Shown: positions 31,093 to 40,537 of the stretch, piece after piece
Numbering within the stretch: the first letter of the stretch is position 1
How the letters are laid out: each line of letters starts with the position of its first letter
Assembly: GCA_964646435.1 (NCBI GenBank)
Contig: CAZYEJ010000007.1
Span: forward strand, 1 to 57,630
Direction: 5' to 3'
Length of the DNA stretch: 57,630 nt
Source: UBA3076 sp964646435
GTDB lineage: Bacteria; Desulfobacterota; Dissulfuribacteria; Dissulfuribacterales; UBA3076
Notes under the pieces: model-generated
What the model saw: only the letters and a program-made list of their open reading frames with translations
Database searches by the model: none
What the model was told of the DNA's origin: nothing
Translations under genes and position numbers: made by a program

Positions 31093-34000
31093 TTAGACAA
31101 GAGACATCTCTTCCTCTATTTGCGTGGCATGCTTACCCATATATATCGAGCCATTTCTGCCGTCAATACTCAGGAATTCACCGGAACGAATAATGCTGTC
31201 GTTTAATCGTGCAAAACCCAGATTTTCAAAGACCTGCAGTTGCTTGCAGCCCACAATGCAGTTTTTGTCCAGACGAAATGCAATAATGGCTGCATGGGAT
31301 GTCTGCCCTCCCTTTGCTGTGAGCAGGCCATCTGTTAAAGTAATTTCCTTGATATCGTCCGGGACCGTGTCTGACCGGATCAGGATCAATGGGGTTTTGG
31401 GTTCCTTCTCGCGAAAGGTTTTAATCTCAGAAAGGGTAAACACGGCCTTTCCTGTTACGGCCCCTCCACTTACCCCAATGCCTCTGCCCCGGTAGCTGGC
31501 CTCTAATTCTGCTGAATGTACAAAAACCTGAACGATGTGTCGCCTTTTGGTGGTCATGTTTCGGCTCTGGAGTATGAAAAGCTGGTTGCTCTCCGGGCCT
31601 TCAAAGGTAAATTCTATTTCTTGTGGGTCCCATCTTTTTTCGTAGATGAGCTTTTTGGTAATGGATAGCAAGTTATTATAAATCTCAGGAAAGTTTTTTT
31701 CCAGAGTCATTTCGGAATCAAGCCCCAGGGCTTTTTCCTGTTTTATTGAAATCGGATATGTAGTGACCAGACCGCTTACGATGTCATCCCCCTGGTTGCC
31801 GGTGGTGAAGTCGCCACACAGGCTGATATTGTCTATATGGTCAGTATGGATTGGCGTAAAGGCCACGCCGGTACCCGATGTCTCGGCAAGGTTTCCATAA
31901 GCCATGGCCTGCAGTATCACAGCCGTGCCCCAGTAATCGGACATTTCCATTATTTCCCTGTAGTTCTTTGCTCTTTCAGACTCCCAGGATGTAAGAATCA
32001 GTTGTATGGCCACAAGGAGTTGCTCAAAAGGTTCCACCTCTAGCTCCAGACCGTGGTCCAGCGTGGCTTGACGGTAAGCCAAGGCCAATTCTTTCATCTG
32101 GTCTCCAGTAAACTCCCTTTTCTGCTTTACTCCATACCGGCGTTTGTGATTACTAATGAGCTCGGTGAACATCTCACGGTCCAGATCAAAGGCCATGGCC
32201 CATGATTGGACAAACCTGCGGTAGTTGTCCCAGGCAAACCAGTCATTACCGGTTTTTTTAGCCAGGCCTTCTATGATTTCAAAATTACTGCCCACATTAA
32301 TAATTGTTGACATCATCCCCGGCATGGAAATGGCCGCTCCGCTCCTTACAGATAGGAGCAAGGGATTTGACGGGTTGCCAAACCTGAGCCCGGTTTGATG
32401 CTCTATCTCACCAATGGCTTTCTGAAGCTGTAATCTGAATTCTCTATACACACTGGGCAGTTTCCGGATAATCGGGTAGCACCTGAAGACCTCGGTTGTG
32501 ACTATTACTCCTGGTGGAACAGGCATACCATTCTGTGCCAGGAGCACCAGGTTAAAGCCCTTGTTCCCCAGGTGTATGAGGTTTTCTGTCTGTTCTTTCG
32601 GACTGTGTATGGTACACAATATTTGATTCGGATCATAGCTCAATAGTAAGTCAAGGTCTTTGTGATCCAGTCTCTCTTTTTGCTCTCCAAGCACCTGGTA
32701 TACCCTGGCTATAAAGTTGTCCAGGTACTGTAGACCAAAGGTGCCGGAGATAAGGTCTCTCAGGAACCATTCTGTTATCTGATGAATGAGTTGGGTCTCG
32801 TTTTCAGCCTCTTTTATAGCGGTCTTGTATTTTGTTAGAAGGTTGTGTCTGCCCAACTGGCGAATAATAAGAGAGATATTGTCCTGATGGGGACTTATGT
32901 AATAGACATGGATAATGTCTTTAACCCCCTCAGACAGCCCTCTCACTACATCCAGGTACTGGGAAAAGGCAAATCGCCGGACCTCAAGAGATTTTTCCAG
33001 CAATCCGAGATAAGTGGCGAACTTCCTGGAATACACTCCACCTAACTGTACTGCTCTCCAAAAGAGGCGGAGGTACCTCAGGATGCGCACAAAAATAGAT
33101 CTTGAGATAAAGGTTGAATCTATCTCAGCTATCAATTGTTCGAAATAAATATTGGCCAGGTTCTCCAGGCGGAAACTGAGGCTGAGGGCGTCAAACTTGC
33201 GCTCATGGTAACGGCCGTACATTGAAGGAATATCCACTGTTATATGCCGCTTGTGGTATATGTCCTCCCTGATTTCAAACTGCTCCTTGCTCAGTATAAT
33301 GCTCTTAAGGACATCAAGCTGGTCCAGGATTACCTCAAGACACCGCTCCGGATCGTCGTCCACATCCAGGACTTCAAGTACCCTGTCCAGTCCCTCAAAA
33401 CCCAGATTTTTGGCTTCCTCCAGATGATGACGGATTTCCTGGGTACCGAGCTTATATTTTTGGGCCTCAAGCCTGTACATCCGGATAAGAAGTTCAATAC
33501 GTCTTCTCTCTTGATGGGGAATATCCTGTACTTGACACAGTATTTGTGAGAGCCTGTCCTCTTCCAAATTTAGCAGGCTATCTACACTATGGGTAAATCG
33601 TTTAAGATCCAGCACATCTGCCAGGTGTTGTATGAGTCTGTGGACATGATCCACGTGAGGGCCATGGTCAGGAACCTGCTCCAGGATTTCAGGGGGCAGG
33701 AAGGGGGCCAGCCCTTGCTTTTGCCTGCTGAACCAGAAGCACAGAATGGCCTCAATAAAATCGACAATGCGGTTGTTGCTCTCAACATGGCTCTGTTTTC
33801 TCAGGAAATGAATAAGGATATCCTTGCGAAGAGATATCTCATCAAGCTCTGTTGACACATCCCTCAGGAGATCCTCTGCTCCTATTTCATTGAAGTAAAC
33901 CGGCAGGATCTTGGCCAACTGTTTGACGAGATTGTAATTCGGCTCTATGTCACAGTTCAATAATCTGCTGACGTCTTTCTGAAACAGGTCTGTATCCCGG

Positions 34001-35370
34001 ATACATGTGCCTGCCAGTTTAAGATTTATTATAAGGGCTGACAACAGGATACCGCAGACACTGGTTTTTTGTTCTACAAATTTTAGCCAGACACGAATAT
34101 TCTGCAGATGAGCAGGATCGCTCAAGATATGCCATTCGGCATCTACGCCCTTAATCCCCGGGGGTTTGAAGCCAAACTGGACTACCTGATTGAAGAAAAG
34201 CTTTATAAGCCTTGTGTCGTCCTTGCGGATGATCTCTGAACCCAGGGCCTCGATGCACTGAAGTGCAGTCCTTGGGAAATTGCCTACTTGCTGCTTTAGC
34301 AGCGCAAAGCTTCTGGAAAGGATTTCTTGAAGCTGCTCCAGGTCTGCAGTGCGTATAAGATACAAAAGGCTGCGGTTGATCTGTCGAAGGATTTCCTCGT
34401 GGATCGTGGACAGACCCTCTATTTCAATAAGATGGAATGGCAGCAGAAGGTATAATCCGGCATCTTGATTGCGGGAAGCCTGCTCTTTTGATGATACGGG
34501 CTGGATTTGACACGACAGACGGCCTAGGTCCTGGACAATCTTTCTGTACTGATTCACTATATCCAGATAGCCTGGGCGCCTGGCCAGTTCCAGGACGTCT
34601 TTTTCCTTGAGAGGCGCTTTCCTTTCGATTTCCAGGTTTTCCAGAGAGAATTTGAGCTGTTTATGGGAGACCGGCTCGATAAGTCCCAGCGTCTTTTTCA
34701 GGTCTTCAGAGGCCAGTTCCATAGGGAATTGTTCAATGGCGCTATTTAGCCAGTTAACAGGGTCTTCCTGCTCAAGCCAGTACTGAGAGGTGGCTTTCCG
34801 AACTTCAACAAGAAGTCTTCCCGCTTCATCCCACAATCCCGGAGAGATTTTTTGCCCCTCCAGGCGATTGGAAAGATTCTGTATCAGGCGTGATACAGGG
34901 TGATAGCTCCTGGCAACAGCCTTAATCACAGGCGCATTGGATTCTTTAAGCCTGTGAAAGGCATGTTCAATATCAGGCAGTATTGTCAGAAGCTTTTCAT
35001 TGTCTACTTTTTGAACGATTTTTTCCAGAAAGGCCAGGAGTCCGTTTACGGCTTCGGTCTTCTGGTTATTCTCAGGGGTCTGGAAAATGACATCAGAGAA
35101 AGTGTCCAAAAGTACTCTGATGGCTTCAGGTCCCTGAGACGAGCGGCTGTAAGTAGCAAGATTCTTTAGGGCAAATGACCTTAGATCTCCAATTACGATT
35201 TCCCAGTTGCGAAATGGATGGTGCAGCTCGAAGAGGAGGCTATCAACAGCCTTAATTATGCCCTGATAATCCTTGACTGCGTCCCGGAGGACCTGGTAGC
35301 GGGAGTCATACTTTACTTCCCGGACGGCTGTGGCCTCGAGATTTACACGGAGGGCTTCTGATGCTATCAT
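31093..35370 (-). CDS. Very large PPDK-like protein: helical N-terminus, ATP-grasp and phosphohistidine domain, no PEP barrel
   Basis: 1425 residues from ATG 35370. About the first 900 are helix- and Leu-rich with no motif I recognise. From about 930 comes a PPDK/PEP-synthase-type ATP-binding domain (HLGNKGFNLVLLAQNGMPVP, LLSVRSGAAISMPGMMSTI, GVAFTPIHTD). A swivelling domain follows with the phosphorylatable His in GLLTAKGGQTSHAAIIAF (about 1357). The C-terminal TIM barrel that binds PEP/pyruvate in PPDK and PEP synthase is absent; the protein ends about 70 residues later. It lies between gap and pgk on the same strand. Possible roles are phosphotransfer to another protein or a dikinase using the N-terminus for its acceptor; substrate unknown. 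A longer start at 35454 would overlap gap by 64 bases. Confidence 0.8.
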   Translation of the reverse strand: MIASEALRVNLEATAVREVKYDSRYQVLRDAVKDYQGIIKAVDSLLFELHHPFRNWEIVIGDLRSFALKNLATYSRSSQGPEAIRVLLDTFSDVIFQTPENNQKTEAVNGLLAFLEKIVQKVDNEKLLTILPDIEHAFHRLKESNAPVIKAVARSYHPVSRLIQNLSNRLEGQKISPGLWDEAGRLLVEVRKATSQYWLEQEDPVNWLNSAIEQFPMELASEDLKKTLGLIEPVSHKQLKFSLENLEIERKAPLKEKDVLELARRPGYLDIVNQYRKIVQDLGRLSCQIQPVSSKEQASRNQDAGLYLLLPFHLIEIEGLSTIHEEILRQINRSLLYLIRTADLEQLQEILSRSFALLKQQVGNFPRTALQCIEALGSEIIRKDDTRLIKLFFNQVVQFGFKPPGIKGVDAEWHILSDPAHLQNIRVWLKFVEQKTSVCGILLSALIINLKLAGTCIRDTDLFQKDVSRLLNCDIEPNYNLVKQLAKILPVYFNEIGAEDLLRDVSTELDEISLRKDILIHFLRKQSHVESNNRIVDFIEAILCFWFSRQKQGLAPFLPPEILEQVPDHGPHVDHVHRLIQHLADVLDLKRFTHSVDSLLNLEEDRLSQILCQVQDIPHQERRRIELLIRMYRLEAQKYKLGTQEIRHHLEEAKNLGFEGLDRVLEVLDVDDDPERCLEVILDQLDVLKSIILSKEQFEIREDIYHKRHITVDIPSMYGRYHERKFDALSLSFRLENLANIYFEQLIAEIDSTFISRSIFVRILRYLRLFWRAVQLGGVYSRKFATYLGLLEKSLEVRRFAFSQYLDVVRGLSEGVKDIIHVYYISPHQDNISLIIRQLGRHNLLTKYKTAIKEAENETQLIHQITEWFLRDLISGTFGLQYLDNFIARVYQVLGEQKERLDHKDLDLLLSYDPNQILCTIHSPKEQTENLIHLGNKGFNLVLLAQNGMPVPPGVIVTTEVFRCYPIIRKLPSVYREFRLQLQKAIGEIEHQTGLRFGNPSNPLLLSVRSGAAISMPGMMSTIINVGSNFEIIEGLAKKTGNDWFAWDNYRRFVQSWAMAFDLDREMFTELISNHKRRYGVKQKREFTGDQMKELALAYRQATLDHGLELEVEPFEQLLVAIQLILTSWESERAKNYREIMEMSDYWGTAVILQAMAYGNLAETSGTGVAFTPIHTDHIDNISLCGDFTTGNQGDDIVSGLVTTYPISIKQEKALGLDSEMTLEKNFPEIYNNLLSITKKLIYEKRWDPQEIEFTFEGPESNQLFILQSRNMTTKRRHIVQVFVHSAELEASYRGRGIGVSGGAVTGKAVFTLSEIKTFREKEPKTPLILIRSDTVPDDIKEITLTDGLLTAKGGQTSHAAIIAFRLDKNCIVGCKQLQVFENLGFARLNDSIIRSGEFLSIDGRNGSIYMGKHATQIEEEMSLV

Positions 35371-35390
35371 GTCTGTAGTTATTGATTCCT

Positions 35391-36398
35391 CTAAAGGGCC
35401 TTGTGAGCATTCATGTGAAGGATCAGATCCAATATCCTGTTGGAGTACCCCCATTCATTGTCATACCATGACATGACCTTGATCAACTTGTCCCCAATAA
35501 CTTTGGTGCATCCGCCGTCCACAATAGAGGATCTTGGGTCTCCCATGAAATCAGTGGAGACCAGGGGTTTGTCTGTGTATCCAAGGAAGCGGTTGGTAGC
35601 CGCCTTAATGGTCTCGTTTATTTCGGCTACTGTGGCACGTTTTTCCACCAGGACCACAAGATCCACTATGGAGACGTCAGGGATGGGCACGCGGACTGCC
35701 AGGCCGTCAAATTTGCCGACAAGCTCAGGAATGACTTTGCTTACTGCTGCTGCGGCACCGGTCTTGGTGGGGATCATATTAACAGCGGCGGCCCTGGCCC
35801 GCCTGAGGTCGCTGTGGGGAAAATCAAGCAATCTCTGATCGTTAGTATAGGCGTGTACAGTGGTAATCAGCCCGGAAACTATACCAAATCTGTCCAGTAT
35901 TACTTTGGCCATTGGGGCGAGACAGTTGGTGGTGCAGGAGGCATTAGATACGATGTGGTGATTGGCTGGATCGTAGTCGTCTTCATTGACCCCCATCACA
36001 ATCGTGACGTCTTCATGCTTTGCGGGGGCTGTGATTACGACTTTTTGCGCTCCGGCCTCCAGATGCCCGCGTGCAAGATCCGCATCACTGAACCGTCCGG
36101 TAGCTTCGATTACATATTCCACACCCATTTCCTGCCATGGCAACTGGGACGGTTCCTTGATGGCTGTTATCCGTATATCTTTGCCGTCCACAATTATTCC
36201 CTGATCTGTGTCCTTCACATCGAGAGGGAATGTTCTCATTACAGAATCATACTTTAACATGTGAGCCAGCGTATAGGTGTTTGTCAGGTCATTTATGGCC
36301 TCAATTTCAATGGCTTCAAATTCTTTATATTGTTTAGAAGCCCTGAAAATGCTCCTTCCGATGCGTCCGAAACCGTTGATGCCGACCTTAATAGTCAT
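35391..36398 (-). CDS. gap: Glyceraldehyde-3-phosphate dehydrogenase, type I
   Basis: 335 residues. NAD-binding GINGFGRIGRSIFRA at the N-terminus, INDLT at the adenosine-ribose site (Asp favours NAD over NADP), active-site SNASCTTNCLAPMAKV with the catalytic Cys near 152, and the C-terminal SWYDNEWGYSNRILDL. It oxidises glyceraldehyde 3-phosphate to 1,3-bisphosphoglycerate in glycolysis or runs in reverse. GGAGG precedes the ATG. It is the first gene of the run gap, PPDK-like, pgk, tpiA, secG. Confidence 0.97.
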   Translation of the reverse strand: MTIKVGINGFGRIGRSIFRASKQYKEFEAIEIEAINDLTNTYTLAHMLKYDSVMRTFPLDVKDTDQGIIVDGKDIRITAIKEPSQLPWQEMGVEYVIEATGRFSDADLARGHLEAGAQKVVITAPAKHEDVTIVMGVNEDDYDPANHHIVSNASCTTNCLAPMAKVILDRFGIVSGLITTVHAYTNDQRLLDFPHSDLRRARAAAVNMIPTKTGAAAAVSKVIPELVGKFDGLAVRVPIPDVSIVDLVVLVEKRATVAEINETIKAATNRFLGYTDKPLVSTDFMGDPRSSIVDGGCTKVIGDKLIKVMSWYDNEWGYSNRILDLILHMNAHKAL

Positions 36399-36486
36399 GT
36401 CTAAACCTCCTAGCAGCTAATATTCAGGATTAATTATATTGATTGGGCCTTGATCATTGTTCAGGCCAATACGATGTTAAGCCGCA

Positions 36487-36568
36487 GAATATCGAACAAG
36501 GAATTTCGAATCATGAAGGATTTTTAAAGCCATTTCCTTCGACAGTTATAATTCCTTGTTCGATATTC
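36487..36568. repeat. 82-bp element with 19-bp perfect inverted repeats
   Basis: GAATATCGAACAAGGAATT (36487-36505) is exactly complementary to 36550-36568. It lies in the 220-bp gap between the EIIA gene and gap on the minus strand. It could fold as a long hairpin and serve as terminator for the rapZ/EIIA operon, or be a dispersed repeat; there is no second copy elsewhere in the window. Confidence 0.7.
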
Positions 36569-36618
36569 GATATTTAAATGTCATTTCGAATGGCCCAAAT
36601 GAAGATCAAGACCATTGA

Positions 36619-37020
36619 TTACTTTTTCAGGATTGCAGTAGCCTGATTAATGCTTTTTCTACTATAATCTACTACTTCATCTGCCAATTCATGCAGGGTC
36701 TGATTTTTATTCCTGCATTGGCACAATTTGATCAACATAGGAAGATTTACTCCTGTTATGACCTCGACTTTGTTGTCCTCCAGGAAGGCAAGGGTCATGT
36801 TGGCCGGAGTTCCACCGAACATGTCTGTAAGTATCAGTACACCGTCACCAGTATCTACTTCCTTAATAGCCTTGCGGATGTCGGACTGTAATTTATCTAT
36901 AGGCCTTGACGGATCTATAGAAAGGGCAATCATCTGTTCGGCCTTGCCCACAATGAAAACCGTCGTTAATAACAGCTCATCAGCAAGACGGCCGTGGGAT
37001 GTCAAAACCACACCTACCAT
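36619..37020 (-). CDS. PTS EIIA component, mannose (Man) type
   Basis: 133 residues from ATG 37020, which is preceded by GAGGG. The phosphorylated His is in VVLTSHGRLADELL (His9), and GDGVLILTDMFGGTPANM is the second hallmark. Sugar-specific EIIB, EIIC and EIID partners are absent from the window, so it is probably regulatory, like EIIA-Man-type proteins encoded beside rpoN-ptsN-rapZ in deltaproteobacteria. It begins just after the rapZ stop. Frames upstream of 37020 overlap rapZ and are rejected. Confidence 0.9.
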   Translation of the reverse strand: MVGVVLTSHGRLADELLLTTVFIVGKAEQMIALSIDPSRPIDKLQSDIRKAIKEVDTGDGVLILTDMFGGTPANMTLAFLEDNKVEVITGVNLPMLIKLCQCRNKNQTLHELADEVVDYSRKSINQATAILKK

Positions 37021-37024
37021 ATAT

Positions 37025-37939
37025 TTATCCCTCCAGTTCCAGGTCTCTGTGTGTAACGATAACCTCCTCATCAATCCCTGTAAATAGTTCTTTTAGATGC
37101 TCTACAATGGCAACACTTCTGTGTCGACCTCCTGTGCATCCTACAGCAATAACAAGATAAGATTTACCTTCATTTCTGTATTCCGGCACAAGGAATTTCA
37201 AAAGGCCTTCGGCGTGTTTAAGAAATTCAATAGTGTTTTTTTTCTCCAAGACATAGGTTCGGACTTCCTGGTCGCAGCCGCTTAAGGGGCGCAGCTCCGG
37301 CTCGAAGTATGGATTTGGCAAGAACCTGACATCCAGGACCAGGTTGGCATCGGCAGGGACCCCATACTTAAAGCCGAATGACAGTATGTGTATCACAAGT
37401 TGATCCAGACGCTTTCTGGGGGAGTAAAGCCTGACAATACCCTGCCTTAGCTGATGAACATTGAAATCTGAGGTATCAAATAATTTGTCGGCACATTCCC
37501 TCAGCCCCATCAGATGTTCCCTCTCAACATGTATTCCTTCAAGGATATTGCCCTTGGGCTTCAAGGGATGCCTGCGGCGAGTTTGGCTGAATCTTCGTAC
37601 CAATACCTCATCCTTTGCATCGAGAAACAGAATTTCGAGATGAAAGCCTTTTTCTTTAATCTGTGTAAAGATAGACTGGTATTGATCAAGGAAACTCTCT
37701 TCTCGCATATCCATCACAAGGGCTACACGGGTGGGCATTGTGGACACATTTTCAGTAAGGGAGAGGAACTCCGGCAAGAGGGCTATCGGAAGATTGTCCA
37801 CACAGTAATAGTCCATATCTTCAAAGGCTTTGAGTGCATTACTCTTACCGGATCCGGACATGCCGGTTATAATTACTGTTTGGACCAGTTTGATCGGCTC
37901 ATCTTTTTGAAACGGGGCTTGTGGGGATTTGTCAGTCAC
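37025..37939 (-). CDS. rapZ: RNase adapter / nucleotide-binding protein RapZ (YvcJ family)
   Basis: 304 residues. Walker A GMSGSGKS near residue 27-34, DMDYYCVDNLP, LVMDMREESF and the C-terminal block GCTGGRHRSVAIVE, the RapZ C-domain signature. In E. coli RapZ delivers the sRNA GlmZ to RNase E and links to amino-sugar control; a similar role here is inferred from the family. The start is taken as GTG 37939, because the longer frame to 38050 would run through a 17-bp stem-loop and overlap ptsN. It lies between ptsN and the EIIA gene. Confidence 0.92.
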   Translation of the reverse strand: MTDKSPQAPFQKDEPIKLVQTVIITGMSGSGKSNALKAFEDMDYYCVDNLPIALLPEFLSLTENVSTMPTRVALVMDMREESFLDQYQSIFTQIKEKGFHLEILFLDAKDEVLVRRFSQTRRRHPLKPKGNILEGIHVEREHLMGLRECADKLFDTSDFNVHQLRQGIVRLYSPRKRLDQLVIHILSFGFKYGVPADANLVLDVRFLPNPYFEPELRPLSGCDQEVRTYVLEKKNTIEFLKHAEGLLKFLVPEYRNEGKSYLVIAVGCTGGRHRSVAIVEHLKELFTGIDEEVIVTHRDLELEG

Positions 37940-37966
37940 TTCTCGTTCTTTGTGTAAAACGCTGTA

Positions 37967-38011
37967 GGTCTGAGGAACTGTCCGCAAATAAGCTGGACAG
38001 TTCCTCAGACC
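37967..38011 (-). promoter_or_regulatory. 17-bp perfect stem-loop between ptsN and rapZ
   Basis: GGTCTGAGGAACTGTCC (37967-37983) is exactly complementary to 37995-38011, with an 11-base loop. The stem includes the ptsN stop codon. No strong T-run follows on the minus strand (TACAGCGTTTTAC), so partial attenuation, processing or mRNA stabilisation between the two genes is likelier than full termination. Confidence 0.6.
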
Positions 38012-38472
38012 TGACCATCTATTTCTTCTATTACTTTTTGAATGGCACATGCATCCGGCGCTTCCATAATTCGCTTATGCACTTCCTGGGTCTTTAACAC
38101 CCTTGAAACTTGGGCTAATAGTTTGAGATACTGGGTTGCCGAGTTGTCAGGTGCAAGCAAAAGAAACATTATGTGAACCGGACGGTTATCCATTGCATCA
38201 AAAGGGATACCCACTGGGCTCCGGCCGACTAATATGAGCATATGGTCCAGTTCTGGGAGTTTTCCGTGTGGAATTGCCACTCCCCCCCCAATACCTGTAC
38301 TGCCCAGTTGTTCACGTTCATTGAGGACAGATAATACAGCATCCTTGTCCAGGGCGGGCTCTATTTCTGCTACCCTTTTAGCCAGACTGGCCAGCGCCTC
38401 TTCTTTGGATTTGGTATTAAGATCGGGGATGATACATCCGTTGCAAAGAAAATCGAGTATCTTCACTGTCAT
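38005..38472 (-). CDS. ptsN: Nitrogen-regulatory PTS protein EIIA-Ntr
   Basis: 155 residues of the EIIA-fructose/Ntr fold. The phosphorylated His69 is in GGGVAIPHGKLPEL; other blocks are EALASLAKRVAEIE, PVHIMFLLLAP and LLAQVSRVLK. It receives phosphate from the PTS-Ntr chain and typically regulates K+ uptake, nitrogen and envelope functions. Its start overlaps the hpf stop (TAATG). Gene order rpoN-hpf-ptsN-rapZ matches that of many proteobacteria. Confidence 0.95.
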   Translation of the reverse strand: MTVKILDFLCNGCIIPDLNTKSKEEALASLAKRVAEIEPALDKDAVLSVLNEREQLGSTGIGGGVAIPHGKLPELDHMLILVGRSPVGIPFDAMDNRPVHIMFLLLAPDNSATQYLKLLAQVSRVLKTQEVHKRIMEAPDACAIQKVIEEIDGQV

Positions 38473-39002
38473 TACGGTTCGACTAACCCCAAGGTCCCAT
38501 CCATAAGCCAGTAAAGGACGTTTATTTCGTTGGTCTCAGCGTTGGTGAACATCATAAAGTTTTGATTAAGTGACTGGAACTGAGCCGCTGCTTCCTCAAC
38601 AACCATGGGTTTGGCATCCATTTTTTTTGTGGTGATTATACCCAGGTCCTCTTTTTCTGTTTCGGGAGACGGTGATATGTCTAAAAGGGCCGGTTTGGCT
38701 ATTGGGCCGGATCCTCTCTTGCTGCGGATTTTTTCTTTATATCGCTTTAACTGCTTATAGATTTTGTCAGATACCAGATCTATAGCCGTCCGCATTTCAT
38801 TCTGTTCTTCCTTGGCTGCTGCCCTTACGCCATCTCCTGAAAGCACAACCTCTGCTGTCTGCCTGAATTTCTCCACTGACAAAACGACATTTACATCCAT
38901 GGGACCATCGGCATATTTTTTGAGTTTTTGGAGTCTGTTTTTAGCATATTCGCGCAGTACATCCGAAGGATCCAGGCGCCTAAAAGTCACATTGATTTGC
39001 AT
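38472..39002 (-). CDS. hpf: Ribosome hibernation promoting factor, long form
   Basis: 176 residues. The N-terminal S30AE domain (MQINVTFRRLDPSDVLREYA, LKKYADGPMDVNVVLSV, MRTAIDLVSDKIYKQLKRYK) is followed by a linker and the C-terminal dimerisation domain (KPMVVEEAAAQFQSLNQNFM, EINVLYWLMDGTLGLVEP). The long form promotes 100S ribosome dimers in stationary phase. It is coupled to ptsN by overlap and lies 21 bases after rpoN. Confidence 0.95.
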   Translation of the reverse strand: MQINVTFRRLDPSDVLREYAKNRLQKLKKYADGPMDVNVVLSVEKFRQTAEVVLSGDGVRAAAKEEQNEMRTAIDLVSDKIYKQLKRYKEKIRSKRGSGPIAKPALLDISPSPETEKEDLGIITTKKMDAKPMVVEEAAAQFQSLNQNFMMFTNAETNEINVLYWLMDGTLGLVEP

Positions 39003-39023
39003 ATAATACCTCCAAATGGGGAT

Positions 39024-40511
39024 TTATAGATTACAATTTATTGCAGGTCGCTTGCGACGGCTGGAGGGCAAAATACCCATCAAATCCCTATATTTTGCCA
39101 CAGTTCGTCTTGCAATACGTATATGGTCCTTGGCCAATATTTCCACAATCTGCTTGTCACTGTATGGTTGAATCGGGTCCTCTACCTGGATCATCTGACG
39201 AATCTGTTCTTTTACGCTATAAGATGCCACATCAGAGCCGTCATCCCGGCCCAGGCTCGCACTGAAAAAAAACTTTAGCTCAAAAATACCCTGTGGTGTG
39301 TGGACATATTTATTTGTGGTTACTCTGCTTATGGTGGATTCGTGCATCTCGATGTCATCTGCCACTGTTCTGAGTATTAAAGGCTTGAGATAGGTTATTC
39401 CTTTGTCCAGGAACTCCCTCTGGAACTTTACAATACTCTTCGTGACTCTGTAGATAGTTTTTTGGCGCTGTTGGATGCTGCGAATCAGCCATAGGGCAGA
39501 CTTGAGCTTGCCCTGTATGAAGTCCTTGGCAGAGGAACCGGCAATTCCGTTTTTAATGGCATCGCGATAAAAAGAGCTTATTCTCAGTCTCGGCATACCT
39601 TCGTCATTCAAGGAAACTACATACTCATCGTCTACTTTACAAACATAAATGTCAGGAACAATGTATTGGATTTCCTCATTGCTGAATGATCGCCCAGGAC
39701 AGGGTTCCAAGTTGGTTATTATCTCAATTGCCCGGGCTATTTCCTCCAATGACTGCCCGGTAGCTTTGGCCATAGCTTGATAATTGTGTCGTTCAATATA
39801 GTTAAGGTGCTCACTTACCAGTTCCAAGACCAGCGGGTCATTGATACCCAGATAATCCATCTGAACCAATAAGCATTCTTTAAGATCCCGGGCTGCTACA
39901 CCAACAGGGTCGAAAAACTGGATTTTTTTTAGCACATCCTCTACTTGTTGCGGAGCACACCCCACTTCTTCAGCTATTTCCTCAATTGTAGTCTTGAGAT
40001 AGCCGTTTCGGTCAAGATTGCCGATAATGAGACAGGCATTCTGACGCTCTAAGTCATTGGAGTGTGCCATCTGAAGTTGCCACGTCAGATGTTCACTCAA
40101 ATTTGTGGTGCGAGTGGAGAGATTGTCATAGTTTGGGGCTTCCTTTTTTTCAAAGGAATATGCAGGAAGCGAGGACCTGTTATCTTCGTCCCAAAAATCT
40201 TTCCAATTTATATCTTGAATTGCATTGTCTTCCCAGGGAATTTTTTCAAGTTCAGAGGAAGCCAGAGTTGGAGGTGGGGTCTCGTACGAGTCGGATTCTT
40301 CTTGCAGAGAGTTGCTGAAATCAGTATCATTTGAAGATGAAGCTGCTTCCGATTCAGATTCCTCCAAGACCGGATTAATTTCTAATTCCTGGTCAATCGT
40401 TTCGATTAGTTCAACCTGGGAGAGCTGAAGCAGTTTAATAGCTTGCTGTAACTGGGGGGTCATTACCAGTTGCTGTGTCAGCTTAAGTTGCTGTCGAAAT
40501 TCTAGGGCCAT
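39024..40511 (-). CDS. rpoN: RNA polymerase sigma-54 factor
   Basis: 495 residues with all three regions. Region I is Gln/Leu-rich (FRQQLKLTQQLVMTPQLQQA); region II is acidic (about 45-100); the core-binding domain and HTH follow, including HESTISRVTTNKYVHTPQG. The C-terminal RpoN box is ARRTVAKYRDLMGILPSS. It directs transcription from -24/-12 promoters and needs AAA+ activators such as the one at 2423-3490. It is preceded by lptB and followed by hpf. Confidence 0.97.
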   Translation of the reverse strand: MALEFRQQLKLTQQLVMTPQLQQAIKLLQLSQVELIETIDQELEINPVLEESESEAASSSNDTDFSNSLQEESDSYETPPPTLASSELEKIPWEDNAIQDINWKDFWDEDNRSSLPAYSFEKKEAPNYDNLSTRTTNLSEHLTWQLQMAHSNDLERQNACLIIGNLDRNGYLKTTIEEIAEEVGCAPQQVEDVLKKIQFFDPVGVAARDLKECLLVQMDYLGINDPLVLELVSEHLNYIERHNYQAMAKATGQSLEEIARAIEIITNLEPCPGRSFSNEEIQYIVPDIYVCKVDDEYVVSLNDEGMPRLRISSFYRDAIKNGIAGSSAKDFIQGKLKSALWLIRSIQQRQKTIYRVTKSIVKFQREFLDKGITYLKPLILRTVADDIEMHESTISRVTTNKYVHTPQGIFELKFFFSASLGRDDGSDVASYSVKEQIRQMIQVEDPIQPYSDKQIVEILAKDHIRIARRTVAKYRDLMGILPSSRRKRPAINCNL

Positions 40512-40537
40512 AAAAAATTAGATAAACCATAACCGGC

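Noticed and set aside
35371..35454. N-terminal extension of the PPDK-like protein from 35454
   Set aside because: It would overlap gap by 64 bases with no ribosome-binding site; ATG 35370 removes the overlap.
37940..38050. Longer RapZ start at 38050
   Set aside because: The extension reads through a 17-bp perfect stem-loop and overlaps ptsN; GTG 37939 gives the usual family length.
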